From Vitis vinifera (taxonomy: Eukaryota > Streptophyta > Magnoliopsida > Vitales > Vitaceae): a stretch of 64,000 bases of DNA. Made by a program: the position numbers and the translations under genes. Shown here one piece after another: positions 1 through 11,004 of this stretch. Every line of letters starts with the position of its first letter. Positions within the stretch are counted from its first letter, which is position 1. The stretch covers positions 2,619,001 through 2,683,000 of the forward strand of contig NC_081815.1 in NCBI RefSeq assembly GCF_030704535.1. The letters are read 5' to 3'. Under the pieces are notes generated by a model, which saw only the letters and a list, made by a program, of their open reading frames with translations, did not search any database and was not told where the DNA came from.

Positions 1-225
1 AATAATTTTTTAAGAATTTGTTCTTAAAATATATTGTTTTTCAAATATGAAATATAATAGAAAATATAAAAACCTTCATAAATAAATTGTTTTCAATATT
101 TAGATTCTTAGATAAAAATTTATACTTACAAAACTATTTCAAAACACTAACCTCTAAAATTATTTTTTTAGAACTATTTAAATTTAAAATTTGGTATCTC
201 AACTAACCCCAATTTATTGCTAAGG
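1..225. other. AT-rich intergenic DNA, no gene seen
   Basis: Homopolymer-rich A/T sequence without a plausible coding frame. It is the left flank of the solo LTR that begins at 226; the five bases before the LTR (taagg, 221-225) nearly repeat after it. Confidence 0.6.
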
Positions 226-1243
226 TGTGGACCCCGTATTTCGGCTCATGCGTTTCCCACTCGATGGCGAGCTCGATTTTTATTTGAAAATTATTTTTAT
301 TTTATTTTTTTTTAAATGACTTGAAGTCGCCATTTATTTTTGTTTTATTTTTAAAAGGGTAAACAAAATAAGAAAGAAAACCCTAAGTGTGACTCCTTAT
401 TTGGAAAAGGTGATTTGTGAAAAACCGATTCAGGTTCGGGGGTCAGGTTACTTATCGGGAAGGTACGGTAAAGACCGTAGCACCCTTCTAAGTCCCTAGA
501 AACGGATCTCTACTGATAAAATGAAGCTAATGTGACAATCAATGGATGCTCAAATCGTTCATGCACATGTGAGAACCAGTACATGCATAAAGAATGAAAA
601 AAGTGGAAATAAATGCGTACTTGAGCAACGAGCCACTATGCGCTATTAAGAGAGGAAGGTAGTGCACAATAACGATCACAAGATATGTCTGTGTCACCCT
701 CTTTCAAGACGATTCCTCTGTGTCTTTCCTCAAACAGCTCTCAATATCTCTCTCTAACCAGCTGAAAATATCCCTCCACTGCTCATTTACCCTCTCAAAG
801 ACCTCTGCTCCAGACTATGACTCCTTCCTTACCCTCAAACTCCTTCATCTCACAAAAATAACCCCCAGCAAAACTTGCCTCCGGCAGCTTACTCATTTCT
901 TCTAAAAAAAACTCTCTCAAAACTCCCACCTCATCTTGCTCTTTCTCCTCCAGCCCCCGGAAATCCTCTCAAAAATATCTCTCCCCCCAAAACCAGCTAC
1001 TCCCACCCCAAAAGCACCATCTGAAAAGCACCTCCCCTTCCCCAGAAGACGCTCCCCTCTAACAGAAAAAAAAAAAAAAGCCCTCTGAATATTCTCCAAT
1101 AGGTGTCTCCACTCTAATGGCTCCTCAAAAAGCACTATCTGATTCCATAACAACCAACTAAAAGACGCCATGTGGTCTCCTGGGGCTGCGACACTTGGCA
1201 AAACAAGGTGCATGAAATCGAGCCCCAAAATGGGGGTCTACAA
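226..1243. mobile_element. Probable solo LTR (about 1.0 kb) of an LTR retrotransposon
   Basis: The segment begins TGTGGACCCC and ends GGGGTCTACA. These ends are inverted repeats of each other (9 of 10) with the TG...CA termini expected of an LTR. The flanking five bases are taagg (221-225) and aaagg (1244-1248), a target-site duplication with one mismatch. The interior is more GC-rich than its surroundings and holds only spurious short frames. No gag or pol follows on either side, so a solo LTR formed by LTR-LTR recombination is the simplest reading. The length and ends would suit a Gypsy-type LTR, but I cannot assign a family. Confidence 0.6.
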
Positions 1244-1851
1244 AAGGACAATTGTGTTTTGGGGCCAACTGGACCCAAAAATTAAGCTTTGGTCCATAAG
1301 AGTTACATAATTGATGAGGAGGATATAAAATATGAAGAGAGCAATATATCTTTCAAAACCATATTCTACCACAATGTTTGACAAACTTTTTTTTTTTGTC
1401 TTAAATTTTTTTTTAATAATTATTATGAAAATTTATTATTTTTAGAAAACTAATTTTTAAAAAAAAAAATATTCTAAAAATATATCATTTAAAAAAAATA
1501 AATTTGACATATTTTTAGTTATTTTTTATATACACAATTTTAAAAATACATATTTTCCAAGATGTTTGATTTTTAAATAATAATAATAATTTATTTTTAT
1601 TTTTTTGGAAAATGGTGTATTTTTTTCCAAATCACTAAATTATATTGAGGTTTACAAAAGGAATAAAATTTAAATTAATGTTTTTCATTATTTTTTTTTT
1701 TCATAGTCCACAAATGTCATTTTTGAAAAGATAAAAAATTTATATTCTTCTTCTTAATTTTCACACTTTGATCTTCGACTTAAATGTTGTATTTAAACGG
1801 AGTAAAGCTTAATTTTTGGGCCTAACGGTCCAAAACACAATTCTACCTTTT
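1244..1851. mobile_element. Non-autonomous DNA-transposon-like element with about 45-bp terminal inverted repeats
   Basis: The left arm (about 1245-1290) and the reverse complement of the right arm (about 1804-1851) agree over roughly 38 of 46 positions. They share the cores AATTGTGTTTTGG and CCCAAAAATTAAGCTTT. The interior is about 500 bp of very AT-rich DNA without a reading frame. Long terminal inverted repeats around a non-coding core resemble Mutator-type MITEs. I could not find a convincing target duplication, partly because the solo LTR at 226-1243 sits exactly at the left end. Confidence 0.5.
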
Positions 1852-3715
1852 TTGCCCTAACCCCAAATTTGATTTTCTCCCTTCCCTCTCTTTCTCACCT
1901 GCTCCTAACCACCTCCATTTTCTCCGGGGACTCCTGTTCACTCCGGCGAGTTGAAAGTACACATCTCTCTATCTTTCTCTAACCCTCCCTCTTCAAAATG
2001 TGTTGGCATTGTCCATTGAATTTGTTCTTTTTATATTTATGAGTTTTTCCTCTATAACTTGAGGGTTTTTTTTTTTCATGAAACCTACTCTGGTTCAGAG
2101 CAGACATTTTTGCCATAAATTTAATCAATATTTTTGTTTCCATTTGTACATCTTAATTAGCAAGGGAATAATTCTTTTTTATTTTTAAATTTTTTTATAA
2201 TGAATTGATTGACGAGCTTGTTTGTATTGAACCCTTTATATCGGAATGATTGTAAGTATTGAAACCTCCTTCACCAATTTCCCAGTGATACTGGGCGGGA
2301 ATTTCCTTTTCTTTTCCAAAATGTAATTTTTACATGTTTTCTTGTTATAAACCCTAAACCCTACTACGTGTGTGAAGGATTTGATTCATGTTTGTGCTTC
2401 AATCTATAAACCTCTTTTTCTATTTTTCGTTTATTTAATTTTTTTCCCCTAATAATTGTTTGATCAGTTTATAGGTGTGGATCTCTTTGTATCAATTTGA
2501 ATATTCTATGAATGATTTGTTTTTCTGGCTTATATTCCTATTTGGTAGATTTTTCTTTTATGCTTTGTTTTGTTTGTGGAGGAACTGATCCGAATACCTC
2601 AACAAAATACGTAAGGTTGCTGTACAGGATTTGTTTTTTTTTTCTTTTCTTGTCAGCATTCTCTGCAATCAAACAGGGAAAGCTACATGTCTCCACCCAA
2701 CAAACTAACAAAATTATCACATATCTGGTTCATAAATTCATCACATTTGCAATTTTTGATGGGTTAGAGCTCCTTGCCCCTGTTTTCTTCCTTCTTTGTC
2801 AAGAACCTATCTATTCTCTTGCATTTTTATTGTTGCCTTTTCCGTTACAAACTTGATCAATGATTTTGTTTCAATCTATGAAGCCCCTTTTTTATGTTGT
2901 TTTCAATATGCTAATGGCAATTTTTGTTCTTTTATCTAACGTTTTGGGTTTATATCTGTGGATCTCTTTCTATGAATATCAATATCTGAATATTTTGAGT
3001 ATATAAATAGTTGATATATGGTGTTGGAAATCTTTTATGCATTGTTTGGTTGTGGAGAAACCTAACAAATACCATTAATTGTTACATTGAGGTTTTTTCT
3101 TTTCCTAACTTTCGTATTAGGAACCAAATGACAGAAAGTTGTTCTATTGCATTTTATTTCCTCAAATTTCTCTACTACAACATAGAGTTATGTGATTGGA
3201 AATTATGTATATAATGTACAGTCCTAACTTTGGTTAGTCTCTAGTTTTTTTAATTCTGGCCCTAAATATTAGTCAGAAAAGTTTTTCCTGTGATGGTTAG
3301 ATTTTTCTACTGTCTAACTTGATTCTGAGACGACTTTTCTAATTCTTTAGTTTTATTCCTTGATGAATTTAATTTTTTCTCCTTGGGAACATAATGGATG
3401 CATTGTATAATTATTTTAAAATTTATGATTTATGCTTATCTATTTTCAGCACATTAGTTTAGTAAAATTGTAAGATGTGAGAAAAAGATAAAATTGTAAT
3501 TTATTTAGGATCTAAGAAGATTTCTGGTATAAGTTTTCATATCTACAAGGATGATCACTGTGGAATATAATGAGGCTTTGGGAGTTATTATTCCTTTATT
3601 CTTCCCTACATATTTCTTAATCATCTCTGAATCTTTCTAATAATTTTTTATTTTGGGTTATGATGCTGTCAACAAAGCATTCTCCCTGTTTACCTTTCAA
3701 TTGTAATAAATAATT

Positions 3716-3757
<42 letters not shown>

Positions 3758-4435
3758 GTAATAAAATTGCTAACATTAGTAGTAATAACAAGAAAAAATA
3801 ATAATTTGTAATAATATCATAAGAATTACCATTATACCTGTTAAAAAACCTCGTTGTACGATAGATATTTATGTCTTTATCCAAAATGAAAACTATTCAA
3901 CCACAAAGCTTAGGGTGTTATTCTTATTCTTCTTCTTGTTATTATTAATTTGAATATCAATTTGTCTAATTCAGAATTGATTTTTCATAGATTATCATCT
4001 TATGAATAAGTGGTGGATATCGTAAACAATTCTTAAATTGTCGCCCATATGTAGAGAGTTTGGGAATACATTGTTCTTCGATTATATTTTATGGCTTATG
4101 TTTTATTATACTTCATGGAAATTTAGTACCAGTTTCTCTTGTTGTTTCTATATATGCTTAGACTTGATGACATGCACCATTGGTTATATAACTAAACAGT
4201 GTATGCACCTAATCTACCTCATGAATCTAGAGAACCAAGGGAAGGTGATCTCAAAATTTCCTTGCAAGTGGAATAGTGTGTCAAGCTGCTGACTTTAAGA
4301 TGGATTGTATATTCTCAAATGGAGGACCAACCCATCTACTAGAGAGAAGATAAAAGATGTTAAGATGTGCATCCATGCATGACACTTTGTGAAGATCAAC
4401 CTCAAATTATTTGCTCAACTCATGGTAGTTAAATC
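1852..4435 (+). other. No gene identified; possible 5' leader and introns of the 4436 gene
   Basis: At 1853-1960 there is a CT-rich, gene-like stretch that looks like a plant 5' untranslated leader, ending in a possible donor site (GTTGAAA|GTACAC near 1957). The rest is T-rich with short open frames showing no recognisable domain, as expected for intron or intergenic DNA. A TAA triplet microsatellite lies at 3720-3755. The link from the leader to the open frame at 4436 is inference only; cDNA would decide. Confidence 0.25.
3720..3755. repeat. (TAA)n microsatellite
   Basis: About twelve uninterrupted TAA units, then a decayed tail of related triplets to about 3790. Confidence 0.9.
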
Positions 4436-5113
4436 ATGGTGAACAAGAGTTGGATTAAGAGTAAAAATAGGTGCTCCACTGAGTACATACAAGGGGTGAA
4501 ATGCTTCATGAATGTGGCACGCAACCATATGGATTCACTAAGCCAGACTCGATGTCCCTGTCGTAGTTGCTTGAATGTTTTGTTTCAACCTATAGATGAT
4601 GTCGAAGAGCACCTATTTGTGCATGGATTTGATAGCACATATATCAAATGGATACATCACGGGGATAATAGACTTGAATCAATGAACAAAGATGTTAATG
4701 ACAAACCCTCAACCAAAGACTCATTACAAAAAACCTCGGTACAAATTTGCTTTGATCTAATTAGTGATGAGTCTAGTTCTGTTCGAGGTCTTTCCCAGAA
4801 CGAGGTTCCAAAATCCTTTATGATGCATACTAAGGTGGATGTAGCAGCAGTTGAAAATATGACTCTACTAGAGGAAACAGTTGAGGAGCACGGACGCATT
4901 CTTGCTGCAATGCAATCTCAGCTAGCTCACATCACCTCGTGGCTACAACATTTCAGATCAAGGCAGAAGCCATCCCAAGACACTCCTTCATGGTTAGCTA
5001 CATTTAAAGAAATTGTCATTAGATTTAAACTTATGATACAAAGTTTTTTAACTGTTTGTATCGTTATGTTGACTTATTTAGATGTTCCTTCACTTAGCAC
5101 ATTCATATGCTAA
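4436..5113 (+). CDS. Candidate protein with N-terminal transposase-associated domain (TAD), 225 aa
   Basis: Residues 3-77 match the transposase-associated domain of CACTA/EnSpm transposases (PF13963 type): an early KSWI, then NRCSTEY, a C40-x-C42-x2-C45 cluster, H59 in the EEHLFVHGF stretch, and an aromatic/His-rich KWIHHGD close. Residues about 145-170 (LLEETVEEHGRILAAMQSQL) look helical or coiled-coil. The last 40 residues are hydrophobic and may be intron read-through rather than protein. An in-frame TAA precedes the ATG, so the start at 4436 is the first available. No CACTA transposase core lies downstream, so this is either a small host gene that captured the domain or a transposon remnant. 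The open frame is intact over the whole domain. Confidence is in the domain, not in expression. Confidence 0.45.
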   Translation: MVNKSWIKSKNRCSTEYIQGVKCFMNVARNHMDSLSQTRCPCRSCLNVLFQPIDDVEEHLFVHGFDSTYIKWIHHGDNRLESMNKDVNDKPSTKDSLQKTSVQICFDLISDESSSVRGLSQNEVPKSFMMHTKVDVAAVENMTLLEETVEEHGRILAAMQSQLAHITSWLQHFRSRQKPSQDTPSWLATFKEIVIRFKLMIQSFLTVCIVMLTYLDVPSLSTFIC

Positions 5114-6089
5114 TTAAAAGTAGAGATTAGCCACACTTCTATTTTTTTTTGCTGAAGATAAGAATTGTGTCATTAAATATGAGGCAAACAGAAATGTTAG
5201 AAGGAAAAGGGCACAATGGCATAACCCTTAATTATTATAGATCATTGAAATATGAAACAGATGGGGATAACTTGATTATTTTATTATCATTGTTTGTTGT
5301 TTTTGTTGTGAAGGTGGATGAAGAAACATTCTTATTTGTCATTTTCTTTTGGTTGTATGACAGAGGAAAAGGCAAACTATTGCTTAATTTGTTGTTGAAA
5401 ATAAAACTAAAAACACCAAACTACTGGCACTCAGCCATTTTTGAACTGTTGATGATATAAGATAGAGGAAGAAACACATTATTATTTGTTTTTTGTTTTG
5501 GGCTGCTTCTTGACTAACCATTGATGTTTGTTGTCATTGTTGTTATTGATGCTATTGTTATTGTGAAAGGGTAGGTTTTTATTACAAACGAAATTGCTCA
5601 TTTGTGATGTTGCTATTGGGGTTTTATTTCATATAATAATTGATTTTTCTACTATTTGATGCTGTAAATAAGGAAAACATTAAGGCAAAAACAAAATGAA
5701 AAATATTTGCTATGGATACTAGGACTATGCTTTTTAGGAAGTATTAGGAAAAGAAAAAAAAAATATTAAAAAAAATTATTTTCATATATTTGGCTTTACT
5801 ATGAAAAATATGAACAAAAAATCAAATATTCTTAAAATTACTTAAAAATTTACGTATTTTTAAATTATTTAGTCTTTATGTAAGACTGTTAAAATAATTA
5901 AAATAAGCTATTAATTTTTTTTTTCTTTTTTTTTTTTTTCACTTTTCTTCTTTATTTTCTTTTCCTCAAATTTGCCTTTAAATTTTGCGGAAACTAAACA
6001 TAACCTAAAGTAATTTTCACCATCTATTTGATTTCTAAATGTCTAAGGATGATTGTGTAGTAGACAATTAAAGTTGTTTTGTTTCTTTA
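5114..6089. other. AT-rich intergenic DNA, no gene supported
   Basis: A 103-residue plus-strand open frame (5149-5460) is low-complexity and hydrophobic with no recognisable domain; it is more likely 3' flank of the TAD gene. The remainder is poly-A/T-rich. Confidence 0.5.
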
Positions 6090-6385
6090 GAGTATGTTTG
6101 GTTTGTAGAAAATTTGAAGGAAAGAAAACGGCTAGAAAAGTAGAAAGAAGAAAAAAGTAAAGAATAATAAAAATAAATTTAAAGTCAATAAATTAATTTT
6201 TTATGTTACTTCAAATTCATTTTAATATATTTTAACTTTTCTATATATAAAAATTAAATAATTTTAAAATATGTAATATTCTAATTGATTTCCATTATAT
6301 TGGATTTTCTTTAATATTTCTCATAATAAAATCAAATACGAGAAGAATTTTTTTTTCTTATACTTTTTTAGAATTAAACACAACA
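6090..6385. mobile_element. Tourist-like MITE (putative PIF/Harbinger derivative)
   Basis: Starts GAGTATGTTTGGTTTGTAG and ends in the imperfect inverse (…AATTAAACACAACA), flanked on both sides by TTA (6087-6089 and 6386-6388), the usual target duplication of this superfamily. The GTGTTTGG-like terminus is typical of Tourist elements. The interior is AT-rich and non-coding. A diverged relative lies at about 24803-25075. Confidence 0.45.
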
Positions 6386-7177
6386 TTAATGTTTTATTCT
6401 GTGTATTATAATTTTTTATATTCTTATGTATTGGACAAATTATATTGACATTTCTTCTTGTTTGCAGATTTTGTATGGTACAAACATGGACACTTTATTA
6501 TCCTCTCCTACTTGAAGGTGATATTTTGAACTTGAGCGATATTTTTATTTTGGATTTGTAGTTTAGTCTTGCAAAATCTTAATCTACGTACGATTGTTTT
6601 AGAATATGATAATAAGTTTATATTTATTTATAATACTACAGTTTTATTTATGCTTGTTTATTTGATTTATGGGTAATTTATATAATAAATTGAAAGTGGT
6701 AAATTAATAATAATAAATCATATTTTTTTTTAACTTTTATAACTTTAAAATATTTATTGGTAACTTGATGGTATTTATAACATTACAATTTATTTGTAAA
6801 TTTATAATTTTTTTTTTTTGTAACGTCTCAATTTATTTGTGATTCTATAATTTTTTGTATGTAATTTTACTATTTTACAACTTTGGTTTCTAACTTTATA
6901 ATTCATTATATATTTATAATCTTTTTACTTCTAAAGTAAATGTGTCTATGAATAATAACCTATATTTTTGTGTAATTACTAATTTTTATTTTGTGATCAA
7001 CCATAAAATTTACTATTAATATCTACTGAAATCCAAATATCGAATAGTTTTAGAAATAGATTTTGTAATTTTTTTTATAAATATATATATTTTAAAAATA
7101 TTACATTACGAATGCAAAAAGGCCAATCACAAATAGTACTAATAAATTCTTGTCAATTTTTGGCTTAGTGACCATGT
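6386..7177. other. AT-rich intergenic DNA, nothing recognised
   Basis: Very AT-rich sequence with repeated TTTATAATTT-like words. No open frame with protein-like composition and no further inverted or direct repeat that I could resolve. Confidence 0.6.
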
Positions 7178-7541
7178 TGTTAGGATTAAAACACCTTGAT
7201 CCAATTTTTTGAAAACGATGATAAATAAATTTATAATGGTTCACTCTTAATGTGAGAATTACGTCTGAAAATAAAGTACAAGAGAATTCCAAAACACCTT
7301 ACCCTTTAGGTTATTATTATTTTTGTATTGAAAAGAGATAGAAAAATGCAAAGAGAAAAATGATTTTGGAATTTTTTTGTACTTTCTATTCATCATAGTG
7401 AAAATTTGTAGCGACTACAAATGGACATAACTCTCACATTAAGAATGAACCACAATAAATTAGCTTGTTCTTGTGTTTTAATTTTTTGCATTGGTTTATT
7501 ATTACTTTAAAAAAATAGGATTAGGCATTTTAATCCTAACA
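7178..7541. mobile_element. Foldback element with long imperfect inverted arms
   Basis: The ends TGTTAGGATTAAAA (7178) and TTTTAATCCTAACA (7528-7541) are exact inverted copies. Further inward the arms keep pairing: TTCACTCTTAATGTGAGA (about 7241) against TCTCACATTAAGAATGAA (about 7430), and AAGTACAAGAGAATTCC (about 7275) against GGAATTTTTTTGTACTT (about 7369). Almost the whole 364-bp segment could therefore form one hairpin. The TGTTAGG…CCTAACA ends would also fit two small LTR fragments head to head. The flanks (catgt / tatgc) give only a weak target duplication. Confidence 0.5.
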
Positions 7542-10214
7542 TATGCGAAGCCTAGAGATTTATTTGATAATTTTTTTTAAAAATAATTTTCTATTTTCCA
7601 TAACAAAAAAATATAGAAATACTTTTAATAATAATAAAAAATGGTTTTATATTCTTAAAAATATAAAATAGAGCGTTTTCAAATAGCATATTTTAATTTT
7701 CTTCAATTATTTTCATTTGTTTCTTCGGTGGGCATTTGAAAAAAAAAAATTAATTGGACCTTGGGCTTGTAGACAACTTAATTGGACGTTAGCGGTTGGA
7801 CGCAACCGTCAGGGTAAAGTAGTTTAATACATAGTCACATCAACCTTCCCTTCTTCACCGCTATAAGTAGCTACAGAGTTTGACATAGTCACATTGGTAG
7901 GAGATGCTTATCGACACTTACCTCTTATTTCGTCCGTAAGTAACTTTACGACTTTTAGACCACCCACCACCTGCTTTTGATAAATTTATTAAAGCTACTT
8001 GCGAAAAGGAAAAAAAAGAAATTAAAGCAAAATCACTGTTTTTACATTTGAATACATATAATGGAAAGGGTAGACTTTTTTTTTTTAATTATCTCATTTT
8101 TGTTGGATAAAAATAAGAAATCTCTTATTAACTTAGGGTCTTTTGAATAACTAGTTTTTAAAATATTTTTTTAATTTTTTTAAAAAGAAAATATATTTAA
8201 TAATCAAAAGTTCAAAACACAAAAAAAATTGTTTTATATTTTTTTAAAATAAAAATAAAATATTTTCAAATCATATCTTTTAATTATTTTCATTTTTTAA
8301 AATAATTATTCCATTAAAAATAAATTATTATATAAAAATTATTTTTAAAAACATATAAAATATATTAAAAATATCTACTTCCTAAATAAAAACACATGGG
8401 ACGGTGCTGGTTCACAAGGTGACGTCGCATTCAAAGCTGGAAAACGTGGTTGGATCTCGTCGGTCGTACCCTCCATGGAACCACCGAGTAAGAGCTGCTT
8501 TGTTCTTTTATGCAACTTGCATAGGTCCCTGTTCTAGGTTCTCACATAGGAATCCATAAAAACCTAGGTATATGATTGGAGCTTTCCTAGGTCATATGGG
8601 GCTGCCAAAACAGTAAATATAAAATAGTTAAATATGTAACACGAGTTACACGACAAACTCATTTAAAAAAAAAAATTGGTTTCTTTTCTTTCCCTTTTAT
8701 ATTTAACCTTTTTTTTCCCTTTAATATCAAGTTTTATCTTTTTTATTTATTTTTGAAATAATGAAAGTTGTTTTCAAAAATAGTTTTATAATAATATATC
8801 TTAATTATTTTCATTTCTTTTGTAAAAATTATTTTAAAAAATAATTATAAAATTATGAAAAACATTGAAAATAAAATAATATAAATAAAAACTATTTTTA
8901 AATTAAATATTTAAAAACAAAAAAATTGAATTAAAAATATTTTTGGTTGACTTTTTGTTTTATAAAATACCAAAAAAAAAAACAGTTTTAAAAATACTTT
9001 TCAATCAAAGCTTTCAATTCCAATTTGTTGTTTTGGATTTTTGATTTATCTTTTTCTGTGAGAATCTCCTCTCTTCAACGTGGATCTTTACTCACCACCC
9101 ACCATGCAGGGACAAATTATGGGTCAAATTAATGTGACCCAAGTTGAATCTCACATCTTTCTCTCCATGAACAACTAATTCTTTCTTTTCCTAGAAAAAA
9201 AAAAGATAAATATTATAAAATTATGGAAATGTATGTCTCGATCTTCTTTCTTGTCCAAATCTCATATTTTCCCTCATCTCTTCCTTCCTTTCTTTCCCTT
9301 TAACACTTCATTTTGTTTGCTAAATAGGTGGTGCAATGATGGCACATGTCTTTAAGATAAGATGGTTTTGTTCCTTTATTTCATCATTTGTTGAGATTTT
9401 ATGAATAAATGTATCAAATATTTTGGTATGAAAATGGTGTGCATTAGTAAAAGATGCTCATGTGGTATGAATATTTTTAGAGGTGACAATTCTAATAAGA
9501 TATAATAATATTATTAAAAAAAGATAAAAATTTTAGTAGGTTTAGAATAGGTGTAATCTTATTCAAATCATAATCATATCAATCAATATAACAAATAGAA
9601 CAAATAAGCGACAATGAAAATAAAAATGAAATGAAGACTTTAATCTCATATCAAATAAATTTACAAAGTATCTTCGTTTTGAGAAGACCAAGGTGAAAAA
9701 GCTTCATCCAAAGGAGTAATCTAATATTAAAAAAAAAGAAAATTATTATGACAACACGAAATGAACAAAGACGAAAAATAGTGCAAAAATAAAATTATCA
9801 AGTACAGTGATAGAGACAATCGTTTTGGTTCAGAGGGGTAACCTTGGAAATAAATATGGGTTTTAGCATAATGTCTAAATTCCTATAAGTGAAAAGTGCC
9901 TTTTTAAAAAAATAAAAAATAAAAAAGGGTCTAAATTACAAGTCTCTTAAAAATTAAAGATATTTCAAAAATTATTTTGTGAAGAAAGAAAATTTTAATT
10001 TTTAAGGTTCCACTATTTGTAATTTTTGTAGGAAAGGGGTCCGTATTAATAGTACATGCTCTTTGAGAAAATTCTCCTATGCTACAGCTACTTGCAAATC
10101 GTTTTGAATCATGATCATGCATAGAAATTATTAAATCATTTGGTTAAAATTGGTATAATTATTTGCTCCAATTTTTTGTTGAGCTTTAGGATCGTGGCTC
10201 CAACTTGTGACCTC
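7542..10214. other. Intergenic DNA, no gene supported
   Basis: Mostly AT-rich. Two short GC-richer islands stand out, about 7760-7930 and 8398-8600 (the second includes TGACGTCG near 8420), but neither encodes a recognisable product. The last 150 bp are the promoter side of the 10326 gene. Confidence 0.5.
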
Positions 10215-10222
10215 TATAAAAA
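10215..10222 (+). promoter_or_regulatory. TATA box of the 10326 gene
   Basis: TATAAAAA lies 104 bases before the start codon, a spacing that leaves a short 5' leader of about 75 bases. It is the only strong TATA element close to this gene. Confidence 0.6.
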
Positions 10223-10325
10223 GAGCAAACCATCTCAAGTCATTTGTGGCCTTCCTTGCCTTCCTATCTGATCACTTGTACTCAGAAGAAAGGGAACTCT
10301 TTTTCTTCTCGGTTCTACAACTCCC

Positions 10326-11004
10326 ATGGAGTCTGCTGCTGACCAAATTTCTGATAAGCACCAACCCAAATGGGAAGGCAAAGCTTGTGCGGAAGTAGCA
10401 GGCTGCAAAGCAGAACAAGTGTGGCCTCTCTTGGAAGACTTCTTTGGCCTGAACAAGTGGTTCCCAACTCTCACCACCTGCCTTCCTGTCGAAGGTGTTT
10501 CCGGCCAACCTGGCTGTACCCGTTACTGTGCTGGCTTTAAAACTCATGCCAACAGTGGTGATGTGATTATGAACTGGACTAAGCAAAAACTACTGTCGAT
10601 TGATCCTGATGAACTCACTTTTAGCTATTCCATTATTGATGGAAATGTTGGGTTCAACTCATATGTGTCCACTGTTAAGGTGCTGCCTACTGAAGAGGGG
10701 TGCAGTATCGAGTGGAGGTATGAAGTTGAGCCAGTGGAGGGCTGGACACTGGGGGATTTGGATTCTTTTATTGGGTCAGGTTTGCAGGTCATGGCTAAGA
10801 GGATGGAAGCAGCACTCAAGGCTGGTATGAATCGAATCTCAAAATTTTCCCTTTCTTTTTCCCCTACTCGTGATATTTTCTCTTGTTTCTACAGTTATAC
10901 TTCCCTCCATTTGATTCTGTTTCCTTGTTATTGTAGATGTAGTTCTGGAAGATGAAGCTACTCTTGAGGTTCCAGTGTGTCAGCACACCAACCCCCAATG
11001 CTGA
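10326..11004 (+). CDS. Lachrymatory-factor-synthase-like START/Bet v1-fold protein, 188 aa
   Basis: Two exons: 10326-10824 and 10937-11004. The 112-bp intron has donor GTATGA and acceptor TTGTAG; the join splits a codon and the frame runs to TGA at 11002. The protein belongs to the SRPBCC superfamily (polyketide cyclase/dehydrase, START/Bet v1 fold). Visible family features are the N-terminal WEGKACAEVAGCKAEQVWPL segment, the FFGLNKWFPTL stretch, the GQPGCTRYCAG strand pair, and a long C-terminal helix (VMAKRMEAALKAG) that closes the hydrophobic pocket. Plant databases name such proteins lachrymatory-factor-synthase-like after the onion enzyme, but most plants lack the onion substrate, so the real ligand or reaction is unknown. 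Probably cytosolic, as no signal peptide is seen. Without the splice the frame would run on into intron sequence, so the two-exon model is preferred. Confidence 0.85.

Noticed and set aside
917-1228. Minus-strand 103-codon open frame
   Set aside because: Lies wholly inside the solo LTR, contains a poly-Phe run from a poly-A stretch, and has no domain.
2512-2856. Plus-strand 114-codon hydrophobic open frame
   Set aside because: T-rich sequence translates as Phe/Leu-rich noise; no domain, and it overlaps a minus-strand frame of equal quality.
10825-10955. Unspliced 209-codon reading of the 10326 gene
   Set aside because: The C-terminus would be Phe/Ser-rich intron translation; clean GT-AG sites restore an in-frame end typical of the family.
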